The translations under genes and the position numbers were made by a program. Shown here piece after piece: positions 54,702 through 62,792 of a stretch of DNA of 64,000 nucleotides. The notes beneath the pieces are model-generated. The model had not been told where the DNA came from. It worked only from the letters and a program-made list of their open reading frames with translations, and ran no database searches. Origin of the DNA: Oscillibacter sp. 1-3. GTDB taxonomy: Bacteria > Bacillota > Clostridia > Oscillospirales > Oscillospiraceae. Positions within the stretch are counted from its first letter, which is position 1. Every line of letters begins with the position of its first letter. Location: contig NZ_KE159703.1 in assembly GCF_000403435.2 (NCBI RefSeq), positions 737,033 through 801,032 on the forward strand, given 5' to 3'.

Positions 54702-55133
54702 ATGAAAAATCTTGCTTTACGTTATTTTTCCGTTGCTTTTCTTTTGGCTTTCGCACTTGTTTTAGCTCCAACCAATATTGCAAGCGCTGCGGGCGATACA
54801 AGCACAGGATTTATTGATGAAATTGAACCCAGATATACTGGCATTTCTAAACTGGGGGCTAATCTCACCATCAATTCAAATGGAGCTGCGCAATGCTGGG
54901 GAGAAGTTCGGTCCCGCAGTGGTTACACGTCTACTCTTACAGTATCCTTGCAGCAAGACGGAACTACAATTAAGAGTTGGAGTGTTTACGGTGGCGGTCT
55001 TCGTACTGTTGATGAAAGCTACACTGTGGAGAAAGGCCACAGTTATCAGGTAATTGCCAGCGTTGTTGTGAAAGATTCAAAAGGAACCGTTGTTGACAGA
55101 ACCTCCGAAGAGTCCCGAGTGCAGTCCTATTAA
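54702..55133 (+). CDS. Small secreted protein of the sigma/anti-sigma operon
   Basis: ATG 54702 with TTGGAGGG upstream gives 143 residues. Signal peptide (YFSVAFLLAFALVLAPTNIASA), then a strand-rich domain with an Ig-like or lectin-like look (LTINSNGAAQCWGEVRSRSGYTSTLTVSLQQDG). Resembles short secreted proteins I associate with DUF6147, low certainty. Being last in the operon it may be the output or the signal sensed by the anti-sigma protein. Confidence 0.65.
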   Translation: MKNLALRYFSVAFLLAFALVLAPTNIASAAGDTSTGFIDEIEPRYTGISKLGANLTINSNGAAQCWGEVRSRSGYTSTLTVSLQQDGTTIKSWSVYGGGLRTVDESYTVEKGHSYQVIASVVVKDSKGTVVDRTSEESRVQSY

Positions 55134-55460
55134 TCTTTCTAAATCGTTCAAGCATTTCCCTTTCTGCCGGTATGCAGTGCATAAAAAATACAGCGCATAG
55201 GAGATAAGTTCATTGGTGCTTGTCAGAGATGCTCCAGACATCTCTAAGTACAATCAACGCTTTTAAGATAGCCGGTCTGCCGCAAAACGCAAGGCCGGCC
55301 ATTTTCTTTAATGCTTATCAGGCGACCGATTTACCGCTGTTTTGTGGGATCGGCCGCATTTCTTTTACCCTCATTTCCTATGCCAGATGCCGGTCTCCGC
55401 CTGATAAATTTGCCGTTGAACGATTGATAATGCAAATTTGTTTGGAAAGGACCCTGTCAT
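55134..55460 (+). ncRNA. Gene-free stretch with a candidate structured leader
   Basis: Contains an exact 10-bp inverted repeat TTATCAGGCG (55315-55324) and CGCCTGATAA (55398-55407), with inner pairs such as CCGAT/ATCGG near 55326-55352, and an upstream GCCGG/CCGGC hairpin near 55271-55300. An 84-codon frame (55220-55474) spans it, but it lacks a good ribosome binding site and overlaps the next gene, so I treat the region as untranslated leader. Confidence 0.35.
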
Positions 55461-55955
55461 ATGAACACAAATAAGAATATAGAAGCATATGTTGTCAATA
55501 TTTTGGAAAGCTACCCGAAACGTGAGCTTCAAATTAGTCTTCTGCATTATGAGATGCAGCATACAGCTCATATTTCGCCGGAAGAGATGATTGAGGGGAT
55601 GTCTTTTGCCCATGGTGACAGCACAGGCGGCCGCAAGGGCCGTATCTCCGACAAGACCATGTACATTGCTCTGAATTATCAGGAGCGGATGGACCGTATG
55701 AATGAAGATGCCGCTAATAAAATTGCCCGTCGCCTCTTGGAACTGGAGTCCGAGCAGGATCGGATTCGTTATTATGTCTCGCTTCTGGAAAAGCGGGAAA
55801 GTGTGGTAATACGGTTGACTTATTTTGAGGGACTCAGTCAAGAGGCTGTCGCTGAATCTCTCGGAATTGTTTCCCGTACCATGCGTAGGATCAAGAAACG
55901 TGCAATCGAAAAACTGGCAAAGATGTATGGTTTTGCGGAGAATCCCAAAAGGTGA
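55461..55955 (+). CDS. Sigma-70-like regulator of the integration module
   Basis: 164 residues from ATG 55461 behind GGAAAGGA. The C-terminal region 4-like helix-turn-helix is clear: ESVVIRLTYFEGLSQEAVAESLGIVSRTMRRIKKRAIEKL. The N-terminal part is helical with RISDKTMYIALNYQERMDRMNEDAAN and has no obvious region 2. Proteins of this type commonly sit just before the excisionase and integrase genes on Clostridial elements and probably control excision or transfer. Confidence 0.75.
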   Translation: MNTNKNIEAYVVNILESYPKRELQISLLHYEMQHTAHISPEEMIEGMSFAHGDSTGGRKGRISDKTMYIALNYQERMDRMNEDAANKIARRLLELESEQDRIRYYVSLLEKRESVVIRLTYFEGLSQEAVAESLGIVSRTMRRIKKRAIEKLAKMYGFAENPKR

Positions 55956-56046
55956 TTATCCATACATAACCCGTTAGTCACAGTGTCCGCTAATTGTCCA
56001 CCATATGGGACTTGCAATGTCCTTTTACTCTGTGCTATGATTAGAC

Positions 56047-56108
56047 TGTCAAGATAAAAGATGCTCCCCGGGCAACATAAGACCCGGGGAGCATCTTTTA
56101 TCTTGACA
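56047..56108. repeat. 26-bp perfect inverted repeat before the excisionase gene
   Basis: Arm 56047-56072 is exactly complementary to 56083-56108, with a 10-base loop. T-runs in both outer arms would make it a two-way terminator, isolating the sigma-like gene from xis-int. The right arm ends in TTGACA. Confidence 0.85.
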
Positions 56109-56133
56109 ATTATTGAGGAAAGGAAGTAAATAC

Positions 56134-56382
56134 ATGGTACGTACTCGGACAATTCGGGAAGCGGCGGCCTACTTCCAAGAAAGCGACCCTCAGACCTGCC
56201 TGACGGAGACCGCCATCCGCACGCTGCTCCGCACAGGAGCCGTTCCCAGCGCCCGCGTGGGCAGGAAGTACCTGGTCACTATTGAAGCCTTGGAGGCCTA
56301 TCAGAAGGGCTCTGTGGGGCCGGAGAAGCCCAAATCCGAGGCGTATAAGAAAGACTTGCCCGGGAAGTGGCAGATCAAGTGA
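56134..56382 (+). CDS. Excisionase-type DNA-binding protein
   Basis: ATG 56134 behind GAGGAAAGG gives 82 residues. MerR-like helix-turn-helix as in Xis proteins: TIREAAAYFQESDPQTCLTETAIRTLLRTGAVPSARVGRKYLVTIEALEAYQ. It lies 114 bases before the integrase and would bend the attachment site DNA to favour excision. Confidence 0.82.
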   Translation: MVRTRTIREAAAYFQESDPQTCLTETAIRTLLRTGAVPSARVGRKYLVTIEALEAYQKGSVGPEKPKSEAYKKDLPGKWQIK

Positions 56383-56496
56383 GGCATTTACTTTTCCCGG
56401 CGTAGAGAAATAAAATAATTCCTTGTGGATTTCAAAGGAATACGGTATAATTTTATTGCTCTGAATCACAAGGCATTATTGAAAGGAGAATGCCAA

Positions 56497-57558
56497 ATGG
56501 CCTCAAAAGCCAAAAAGAACTACACCTATTTTACAAAAGCGGTCCAACTACCTGACGGAACGCGGAAATATCTCAGGGGCAAGACCCAAGAGGAGCTGGA
56601 TGAAAAGGTTTTGCAAGTCCAGATTTTAGTCAAAGCTGGAGTGGATGTATGCAGTGAAGAAACTTTTGGGCATCTCGCACAGATGTGGTTTGACATTTAC
56701 AAAAAACCCTATCTCCGTGAAAAAAGCCTGGATGCAATTCGATATGTGCTCAATCATCAGATTTTGCCCCAGCTTGGCGGCTACCGGCTCCAGGACATCA
56801 GTCCTATGCAGATTCAAGCGCTTATGGCTGGCCTTGCTGAAAAAAGCAATTCCTTGCAGTCAAAAGTTTTAATCCACCTGCGCAGCATCTTCACCGTGGC
56901 CATGGAAAATGGCCTCATCGCCAAGTCGCCTGTGAGCAGTATGCTGAAAGCTGGCGGCAAACGGGCAGAAGAAAAGACTGCCCTGACCCCGGAGGAAAGC
57001 AGTCTGCTTCTGGAACAGGTCAAAGACATCCGGGCTAGAACCTTCCTGCTGATTGCCCTCCACACCGGGATGCGTCGAGGCGAGATCATCGGTTTGATGT
57101 GGGAAGACATTGATTTCCAAGAAAAAATCATCCATGTCCGCCACAATGCCATCATCAAGGAAAAGGCAACCACAATCAGCGATGACCTCAAAACGAAAGC
57201 AGGACGCAGGGATATCCCCATGTCGGAGGAACTGGCGCTCTGGCTGGAAGAACAGAAACACAAAGCCCATTCCAAATTCGTGTTCACCATGAAAGACGGC
57301 AAACCCATGACACAATCTTCTTACAAAAGCATGTGGCGGCACATCAGCGCGGAACTTCCTGATACACACATCTCCGCACATATCCTCCGCCACACTTACA
57401 TTACCCGTATGTTTGAGGCCGGATTGGATATCAAAGAAATCCAATACCTGGCTGGACACAGCACGGTGGACATGACGCTGAGGGTCTATACGCACTACGA
57501 CCAGAGGTCCAGAAAGACAAAAACCGCAGAAAAAGTGCGGGAAGCATTGAGAACGTAA
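56497..57558 (+). CDS. Tyrosine site-specific integrase
   Basis: ATG 56497 behind GAAAGGAG gives 353 residues. N-terminal arm-binding domain (YTYFTKAVQLPDGTRKYLRGKTQEELDEKV), SAM-like core-binding domain, then the catalytic domain with a complete set: Arg193 (TGMRRGE), His295-x-x-Arg298 (HILRHTY), His321 (GHSTVDM) and Tyr331 (RVYTHY). Intact. It faces the 3' end of a tRNA-Lys gene 270 bases away, typical for element integrases. It should catalyse integration and, with the excisionase, excision. Confidence 0.93.
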   Translation: MASKAKKNYTYFTKAVQLPDGTRKYLRGKTQEELDEKVLQVQILVKAGVDVCSEETFGHLAQMWFDIYKKPYLREKSLDAIRYVLNHQILPQLGGYRLQDISPMQIQALMAGLAEKSNSLQSKVLIHLRSIFTVAMENGLIAKSPVSSMLKAGGKRAEEKTALTPEESSLLLEQVKDIRARTFLLIALHTGMRRGEIIGLMWEDIDFQEKIIHVRHNAIIKEKATTISDDLKTKAGRRDIPMSEELALWLEEQKHKAHSKFVFTMKDGKPMTQSSYKSMWRHISAELPDTHISAHILRHTYITRMFEAGLDIKEIQYLAGHSTVDMTLRVYTHYDQRSRKTKTAEKVREALRT

Positions 57559-57577
57559 GAGAAAAATTTTGTTCAAT

Positions 57578-57725
57578 TGTTGCAAATTTGCAACAGAGCG
57601 CCGATTGGGAAATGGCGGAGGGTAATTCTATGCCGCTTTTAATTGCCTGCACGGTCCAAAACCCCGCAAACCCTTGGGCGGCAATCGGTTCAAGGCTCAA
57701 AAAATTTGCAACACTTTTGCAACAA
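57578..57725. repeat. TTTGCAACA repeats at the right end of the element
   Basis: An 18-bp palindrome TGTTGCAAATTTGCAACA (57578-57595) and two direct copies of TTTGCAACA at 57706-57714 and 57717-57725. Their place just after the integrase gene suggests integrase or excisionase binding sites near attR. Confidence 0.5.
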
Positions 57726-57790
57726 AATGACCGCAAATAGCCTCAAAACACGGTAAAACACAGGAAGCACAGCAGGGTAAAAATGGAAGC

Positions 57791-57825
57791 AGAAAAACCC
57801 TCAAACCGTTGCGGCTCAAGGGTTT
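57791..57825 (-). terminator. Terminator of the tRNA operon
   Basis: On the minus strand AAACCCT...GCC pairs with GGTTTGAGGGTTT (13 bp with G-T pairs), followed by TTTTTCTG. Just five bases beyond the CCA of tRNA-Lys, so the operon terminator is intact and the element boundary lies outside it. Confidence 0.7.
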
Positions 57826-57829
57826 CCTG

Positions 57830-57905
57830 TGGTGACCCGGCGGGGATTCGAACCCCGGACCCACTGCTTAAAAGGCAGTTGCTCTGCCAACTGAGCTACC
57901 GGATC
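57830..57905 (-). tRNA. tRNA-Lys (anticodon UUU)
   Basis: Full cloverleaf on the minus strand: acceptor GATCCGG paired with CCGGGTC, anticodon loop CTTTTAA, T loop GGTTCGAATCC, encoded CCA. Last gene of the tRNA operon and nearest to the element. No copy of its 3' end is found at the left boundary. Confidence 0.95.
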
Positions 57906-57941
57906 ATATTCTGCTGTAAACCGCCCGCAGGCGGAGAAAAA

Positions 57942-58016
57942 TGGCAGGGACGGCTGGACTCGAACCAGCGGATGAGGGAGTCAAAGTCCCTTGCCTTACC
58001 ACTTGGCTACGCCCCT
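57942..58016 (-). tRNA. tRNA-Gln (anticodon UUG)
   Basis: Minus-strand cloverleaf with anticodon loop CTTTGAC, T loop GGTTCGAGTCC and encoded CCA (discriminator G). 75 bases. Confidence 0.95.
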
Positions 58017-58061
58017 ATGTGGAAAGAGGGAACCGGGGTAACCCCGATCCCCTGCTTTTGT

Positions 58062-58139
<78 letters not shown>

Positions 58140-58186
58140 ACATATAAACCATACGGAACGCCCGCTGACATTTCCCACGGGAGAGA

Positions 58187-58263
58187 TGGTACGCCAGAAG
58201 GGACTCGAACCCCTGGCCTACTGCTTAGAAGGCAGTTGCTCTATCCAGCTGAGCTACTGGCGC
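58187..58263 (-). tRNA. tRNA-Arg (anticodon UCU)
   Basis: Minus-strand cloverleaf, 77 bases, acceptor GCGCCAG with CTGGCGT, anticodon loop CTTCTAA, encoded CCA. Confidence 0.95.
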
Positions 58264-58271
58264 GAATTTGA

Positions 58272-58346
58272 TGGAGCAGGTGACGAGAATCGAACTCGCA
58301 TCCCCAGCTTGGAAGGCTGGTGCCCTGACCATTGTGCTACACCTGC
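58272..58346 (-). tRNA. tRNA-Gly (anticodon UCC)
   Basis: Minus-strand cloverleaf, 75 bases, acceptor GCAGGTG, anticodon loop CTTCCAA, encoded CCA. First gene of the operon, 31 bases from its promoter. Confidence 0.95.
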
Positions 58347-58377
58347 GTTCGCCCTCCCGGAAATTGTCAGCTGAGAT

Positions 58378-58406
58378 AGAATACCACGAAACCGGGCGGC
58401 TGTCAA
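58378..58406 (-). promoter_or_regulatory. Sigma-A promoter of the tRNA operon
   Basis: On the minus strand TTGACA (58406-58401), 17-base spacer, TATTCT (58383-58378), directly upstream of tRNA-Gly. Confidence 0.85.
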
Positions 58407-58471
58407 GTAGTCGGACGCATTCTTTTGAAAATTTTTGCGAAATTGGCAGCCCGGGCCAGAACCAACGGCGG

Positions 58472-59278
58472 TCAGTACTGGCTCACGGCGCCGGTGACGC
58501 AGTTTACATAGTAGCCCACCGTGTCGGTGACGATATGCCAGACCGGCGTCAGGGACATGGGGGCGGCGGTGGAGCTCTGGAGCTCGTAGCAGAGGGACAT
58601 CTCCGTGATGGAGGAGGCCACGGCGCCGGTCTCCCGGCGCATGGCCAGGAAGGCGGTCAGGGCGGCCTGGGCGGAGAGGAGCTCCGGGTCTCCGGCGGTC
58701 TCCGCGGAGGTCTCCGGCAGCAGCGTGCCCCGGGCGGATACCACCGCGTCCTGCTCCAGGAGGAAGGTCACAGCGCAGTTGGCCACCGTCAGCCCGCCGT
58801 ACTCCCGGAGGGCGGTGACGGTGCCGCTGCCGGCGTCGTCCAGCTGAACGGAGGTTACCGTGTAGTGAAAATCCCGGCAGAACCTGCGGCAGAAATTCTC
58901 CCCGCCGGAGGCGGCCAGGGTGCCGGCGGCCTCAAAGCTGCCGTTTTCTCGAAACAGCGCCGCGCCGCCCGCGCCGCTGTACGAATAGACCCCTCCCCGT
59001 TCGGAGTGGCGGAGGCTGCCCCCCAGCAGATTTGTGGCGGCGGAGCGCTCCAGAGCGGTATCCCGGGTCAGGATGCGGCAGGGCGGTGGTTCCTCGTCCG
59101 GAATGGCGGCGGGAGAGAGCTCCATGCCGTCGGCGGCGAAGAGCTCCACCAGCTGTTCGGCAGACCGCTCCCGGGCGGCCCGGGCCGCCGTGCCCCGGTA
59201 GGCCATGGAGCCCAGCAGGAAGCCGTTCACCAGGAGCAGGATCAAAATGATAACGTTTTTCAGCTGATACCGGTCCAT
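58472..59278 (-). CDS. yycI: YycI-type regulator of the WalRK system
   Basis: 268 residues. One N-terminal membrane helix (VIILILLLVNGFLLGSMAYRG) and an extracytoplasmic domain ending VWHIVTDTVGYYVNCVTGAVSQY, as in YycI/YycH family proteins that bind and restrain the WalK sensor. It is last in the wal operon, after yycH. Assigned mainly from topology and position; sequence conservation in this family is low. Confidence 0.72.
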   Translation of the reverse strand: MDRYQLKNVIILILLLVNGFLLGSMAYRGTAARAARERSAEQLVELFAADGMELSPAAIPDEEPPPCRILTRDTALERSAATNLLGGSLRHSERGGVYSYSGAGGAALFRENGSFEAAGTLAASGGENFCRRFCRDFHYTVTSVQLDDAGSGTVTALREYGGLTVANCAVTFLLEQDAVVSARGTLLPETSAETAGDPELLSAQAALTAFLAMRRETGAVASSITEMSLCYELQSSTAAPMSLTPVWHIVTDTVGYYVNCVTGAVSQY

Positions 59279-59330
59279 CCGCGCGGCTCCTTTGTCTGAG
59301 ATTTGAGCGTCCGTTTCATATCATGCAAAG

Positions 59331-59440
59331 TGCCGGATATTTTTCCGCCGCTCTGCAGTCGATTTTCTTGCCGGGAGACAGCCCGCCTGCGGAAATCTGC
59401 CTTCATTGGCGGAAAAATCTCTCGCCGTTGGGCAGCCTGC
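59331..59440. repeat. Intergenic repeat, copy A (between yycH and yycI)
   Basis: Aligns without gaps with 60791-60900 at a constant offset of 1460. Over 59341-59430 I count 75 of 90 matches (83%). Includes GCCCGCCTGC (identical in both) and ATTGGCGGAAAAATCTCTCG. No coding potential. Confidence 0.85.
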
Positions 59441-59457
59441 CCTTCGTCAAACAAGAC

Positions 59458-60738
59458 CTAATCCGCCAGCCACCGGGCGGAGGCGGCGGCGCCGTCGTCC
59501 ACGTAGCCGATGGAGAGCTCCGCGCCTACCTGCCGCACGGCGATGGCCAGGGCCTGGCGCAGGGGCAGCAGCAGCGAGGTCTCCCCGGTGTCCGCATACT
59601 GCCGGAAGCGGAGCATGAGACCGGTCACCACGCCGCCGGACAGCGTGACCTCTGCGGCGCTGCCGCCGTGGTCAAAGCGGATGGGGACGCCGCCGGACTG
59701 CCAGCCGAAGGTGAGGATGGCGGCGCGCTCCGTCTGGCGCACGCCTGTCAGATACAGCCCGGCCTCGCTGGTCTGACCGGCCAGCAGGGTGTTCAGCAGG
59801 GCGTTGGCCCCCATGACCGCCTCCGTCACCGTGGGCTCCTCTCCGGCTGAGGCAATGGTGAGGGCCGGGTCGCCGCCGCTGCGGTAGCGGATCGAGCCGT
59901 CAGGATTGAGGCGCAGGGTGCGGTCGCCGTCGGTGATTACCTCCACGCCGCCGGACTCCGTGTAGCGGGAGTTGGTGCGGGGATAAAAGCCCAAGGCGGA
60001 CAGCAGCGCGCTGCTGTCCGGGAGGGCCGAGGCGGAGGAGAGAACCGGCAGCTCCGGAAGCTCCAGGGGGAAGAGGGAGCAGGGGGCCGCGCCGGCGCTG
60101 TCCGGCTCCCCGCCGTCCAGGGCGAAATAGGCGCCGTTGAGCTCGTAGCCGCTGACCACACTCACCAGCTCTTCCGCGGAGACGGCGGAGGTCCCCTGCC
60201 GGCAGACATCTCCCTCGCACCACAGGTACAGCATGGCCTCATCGGTCTCACGGGCGGAGACCACCAGCCGCCGGACGGACAGATCACTGTCCAGGGACGT
60301 GCCCACCAGTCCCGCCAGCACCGGCAGGGGCAGGGGCTCCAGGAAGTCGCAGTAGACGGAAGTGCCGTTCAGCGCCTCCAAAAACGCCTTGTTCTCGCAG
60401 AGGGTGAAGGACTGCACAGAGCGCAGCGCCTCCCGCAAAAGCCCGCCCACGGGCTCAAAATCCCCGCCGGCAGTGGTGAGCGTCACGCTGCCGTACCGCC
60501 CGCCGTACACGCCGGTGACCGCCAGGCGCACCGGGGCGGAGAGGCTTGTCAGGGCGGTCTGGGAGACGTCCGGCGTCTGGGATGAATTTCCCGCCAGATA
60601 CTGGAGATATCCGTTTCCGGCGTCCAGACCCAGGCTGTACAGCTGGGTCTGGGCGATCAAAAACGCCGCGGACAGGGCCAGCAGAACGATGGCGATGTTC
60701 TGGAAAAAGTCCCGGCGTTTCCGCCTGCTCTCGTCCAT
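59458..60738 (-). CDS. yycH: YycH-type regulator of the WalRK system
   Basis: 426 residues. Basic cytoplasmic start (MDESRRKRRDFFQ), one membrane helix (NIAIVLLALSAAFLIAQTQLYSLG) and a long extracytoplasmic part with repeated beta-type segments (YTESGGVEVITDGDRTLRLNPDGSIRYRSGGDP). It matches YycH in size, topology and position between walK and yycI. Sits between two copies of the same intergenic repeat. Confidence 0.75.
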   Translation of the reverse strand: MDESRRKRRDFFQNIAIVLLALSAAFLIAQTQLYSLGLDAGNGYLQYLAGNSSQTPDVSQTALTSLSAPVRLAVTGVYGGRYGSVTLTTAGGDFEPVGGLLREALRSVQSFTLCENKAFLEALNGTSVYCDFLEPLPLPVLAGLVGTSLDSDLSVRRLVVSARETDEAMLYLWCEGDVCRQGTSAVSAEELVSVVSGYELNGAYFALDGGEPDSAGAAPCSLFPLELPELPVLSSASALPDSSALLSALGFYPRTNSRYTESGGVEVITDGDRTLRLNPDGSIRYRSGGDPALTIASAGEEPTVTEAVMGANALLNTLLAGQTSEAGLYLTGVRQTERAAILTFGWQSGGVPIRFDHGGSAAEVTLSGGVVTGLMLRFRQYADTGETSLLLPLRQALAIAVRQVGAELSIGYVDDGAAASARWLAD

Positions 60739-60790
60739 GTCCGTTCTCCCCTTTCTTTAGGCCTTGTTTGAAAAAGTCAAAACGCCCAAA

Positions 60791-60900
60791 CGGTGGATCT
60801 TTATCCGCTGCTCTGCGTTAAATTTTCTTGCTGGGCGTCAGCCCGCCTGCAAAAATCTGCCTTGATTGGCGAAACAATCTCTCGCCGCTGAACATTCCGC
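60791..60900. repeat. Intergenic repeat, copy B (between walK and yycH)
   Basis: Partner of the copy at 59331-59440 (83% over 90 aligned bases, no gaps). Same orientation, located between the walK stop and the yycH start. Confidence 0.85.
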
Positions 60901-60950
60901 CATTTATCAGACAAGTTCCGGAGCCTGTTCAGCCGCTTAAAGATGTGCGC

Positions 60951-62762
60951 TCACTCTCCGGACAGGATCTTGGAGTCCGGTCCGCCCACGGGCAGCTCCA
61001 GGCGCACGGTGGTGCCGGGGCCCTCGTGGGGGGCCAGGGCCAGAACGCCCTGATGGCGCTGGACGATCTCCAGGGCGATGGAGAGGCCCAGGCCGGTGCC
61101 GCCGGACTCTCGGGAGCGGGCCTTGTCCACCCGGTAGAAGCGGTCGAAGATGTGGGACCGGTCCTTCTCCGGAATGCCGATGCCGTCGTCCGAGACCTCC
61201 ATCCAGGCCACCCCGTCGGTAGCCCCGGCGGTGACGCGGATGTGGCCGCCGTCCGGCGTGTATTTCACGGCGTTGCCGATGATGTTCATCATCACCTGCT
61301 CCAGCCGGCTGCGGTCGCCCACGATGAGAGGAAGGCTCTCCGGCGGGTCGTAGACCAGCTCGTGGCCCCGCTGTCTGGCGTTGAGGGCGTTGGCCCGGAC
61401 CACGCTCTCGATGGCCTCCTCAAAGGGGAAGCGGGAGAGCACCAGCTCCGCGTCTCCCGCGTCCAGGCGGCTGAGGGTCAGCAGGTCCTGGACGATGTGG
61501 GTCATGCGGTCCGTCTCGTTGATGATGATGTCCAGAAAGCTGTCGGCGGTGTCACGGGGGATGTCGCCGCCCGCCTCCCGCAAAGTCTCGGCGTAGCTGC
61601 GGACATTGGTCAGGGGGGTGCGCAGCTCGTGGGAGACGTTGGCCACAAACTCCTTGCGCCGCTCCTCATTGCGGTGCTGTTCCGTCACGTCGTGGAGGAC
61701 CACCAGGACGCCGCTGCTGTCCTGGCCGGAAAAGGGGGCCAGATACAGCTCCAGCGTGCTGCCCCCCACCACCAGCTCCCCCTCGGCGTGGTCGGGGCGC
61801 TGGAGGGCCAGCACCTCCCGGAAGGGGTGGACGGAGCCAAAGAGGCTGTCGTAGGAGCAGTCTGTGTCCACGGGCCTTTGGAGCATGGCGGTGGCCGTGG
61901 GGTTGCAGTGGATCAGGCGGCCCCTGTGGTCAAAGGCCGCCACGCCGTCGGTCATGTGGAGAAAGAGCGTATCCAGCTTGTTGCGCTCGTTCTCCACGGC
62001 GGCCAAGGTGGACTGGAGGATGTCCGCCATCTCGTTGAAGGTGCCGGTGAGGATGCCGATCTCGTCGGCGGACTCCACCAGCAGCTCCCCGCCGAAGTCC
62101 CCGGCGGCCACCCGCTCCGCGCCGGCGGTCAGCTTCTCAATGGGGCCCACCATGGTTTTCGACAGCAGAAAGCTCAGCAGCACGGAGATCAAAAGGCCGA
62201 TGACCAGAGCCTGCATAATAATCAGGAACAGCTGGGAGTTCAGTCCGGAGACCGTGTCCTTGTTGTCCAGAATATAGATGATGAAGGCGTTCTCCCCGCC
62301 CATGATCGGCACCGCCACGTCCATGAAGTCCGCGGTGATGTCGCTCTCGTCTCCCACCGCCGTCTCGTCCTGCCGGAGCACGGCGTTCCGGGCGGCAAGG
62401 AGGTTGACGCTCTGCTGCCGGGGCAGGACGGACTCGTCGGCGGAGCTTGAGATATAGGCGCCGGTCTCGCCGTCCAGCACAAAATAGTTTCTGGTCCGGT
62501 AGTCCACGCCCAGGGAGCCGGCCCTGGCCTCCAGAATCTCCGCCACGCGGCCGGCGGGGTCCTCCGGGTCCGCGGCGGCGCCCCGCAGGTCAAAGACAAA
62601 GCTGTTGTTCTCCCCGCCGAAGACGTCGCTCATCTGCTGGTAAAAGGTGTTGATGTAAAAGCTGGAGACGCTGACCGTGAGAAAGGCGCCCACCACCGCC
62701 ATCAGCGACGTAATCAGCAGCAGCAGGATCAGCGTGAGCTTCATGTGAAGACTTCGGAACAT
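60951..62762 (-). CDS. walK: Sensor histidine kinase WalK
   Basis: Membrane kinase controlling cell-wall metabolism. 603 residues from ATG 62762 behind GGAGG. Two membrane helices (about 8-33 and 180-203) enclose an extracellular sensor; then HAMP ([23 protein letters not shown]), PAS ([23 protein letters not shown]), HisKA with His378 in [19 protein letters not shown], and the ATPase with [20 protein letters not shown] and GTGLGLSIA. Complete and presumably active. Confidence 0.95.
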   Translation of the reverse strand: MFRSLHMKLTLILLLLITSLMAVVGAFLTVSVSSFYINTFYQQMSDVFGGENNSFVFDLRGAAADPEDPAGRVAEILEARAGSLGVDYRTRNYFVLDGETGAYISSSADESVLPRQQSVNLLAARNAVLRQDETAVGDESDITADFMDVAVPIMGGENAFIIYILDNKDTVSGLNSQLFLIIMQALVIGLLISVLLSFLLSKTMVGPIEKLTAGAERVAAGDFGGELLVESADEIGILTGTFNEMADILQSTLAAVENERNKLDTLFLHMTDGVAAFDHRGRLIHCNPTATAMLQRPVDTDCSYDSLFGSVHPFREVLALQRPDHAEGELVVGGSTLELYLAPFSGQDSSGVLVVLHDVTEQHRNEERRKEFVANVSHELRTPLTNVRSYAETLREAGGDIPRDTADSFLDIIINETDRMTHIVQDLLTLSRLDAGDAELVLSRFPFEEAIESVVRANALNARQRGHELVYDPPESLPLIVGDRSRLEQVMMNIIGNAVKYTPDGGHIRVTAGATDGVAWMEVSDDGIGIPEKDRSHIFDRFYRVDKARSRESGGTGLGLSIALEIVQRHQGVLALAPHEGPGTTVRLELPVGGPDSKILSGE

Positions 62763-62792
62763 GGCGGGCCTCCTTTCGCAGTCTTTTCCGGG

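Larger units (their letters stand above)
13620..57790. mobile_element. Integrative and conjugative element, probably defective
   Basis: Bounds are approximate: from just after lysS to just before the tRNA operon terminator. Supporting genes are a tyrosine integrase and excisionase at the right end, a type IV secretion set (VirB2-, VirB6-, VirB3-like, VirB4, VirD4, a wall hydrolase) and accessory replication-type proteins. No relaxase gene is visible. I could not find an exact direct repeat at the two ends. TTTGCAACA repeats at the right end (57578-57725), with one near match at the left (13720-13728), may be integrase arm sites. Four loci are broken (AMMECR1/DUF434, sigma-like gene, DUF6744, glycosidase) and an IS21 copy is inserted. 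Confidence 0.85.

Noticed and set aside
55220..55474. 84-codon plus-strand open frame
   Set aside because: No convincing ribosome binding site, overlaps the next gene start, and the DNA has inverted repeats better explained as untranslated leader.
57830..57905. tRNA-Lys 3' end as the integration site
   Set aside because: No repeat of GGTTCGAATCC...CCA is found near the left boundary, and the tRNA operon terminator just beyond the gene is intact.
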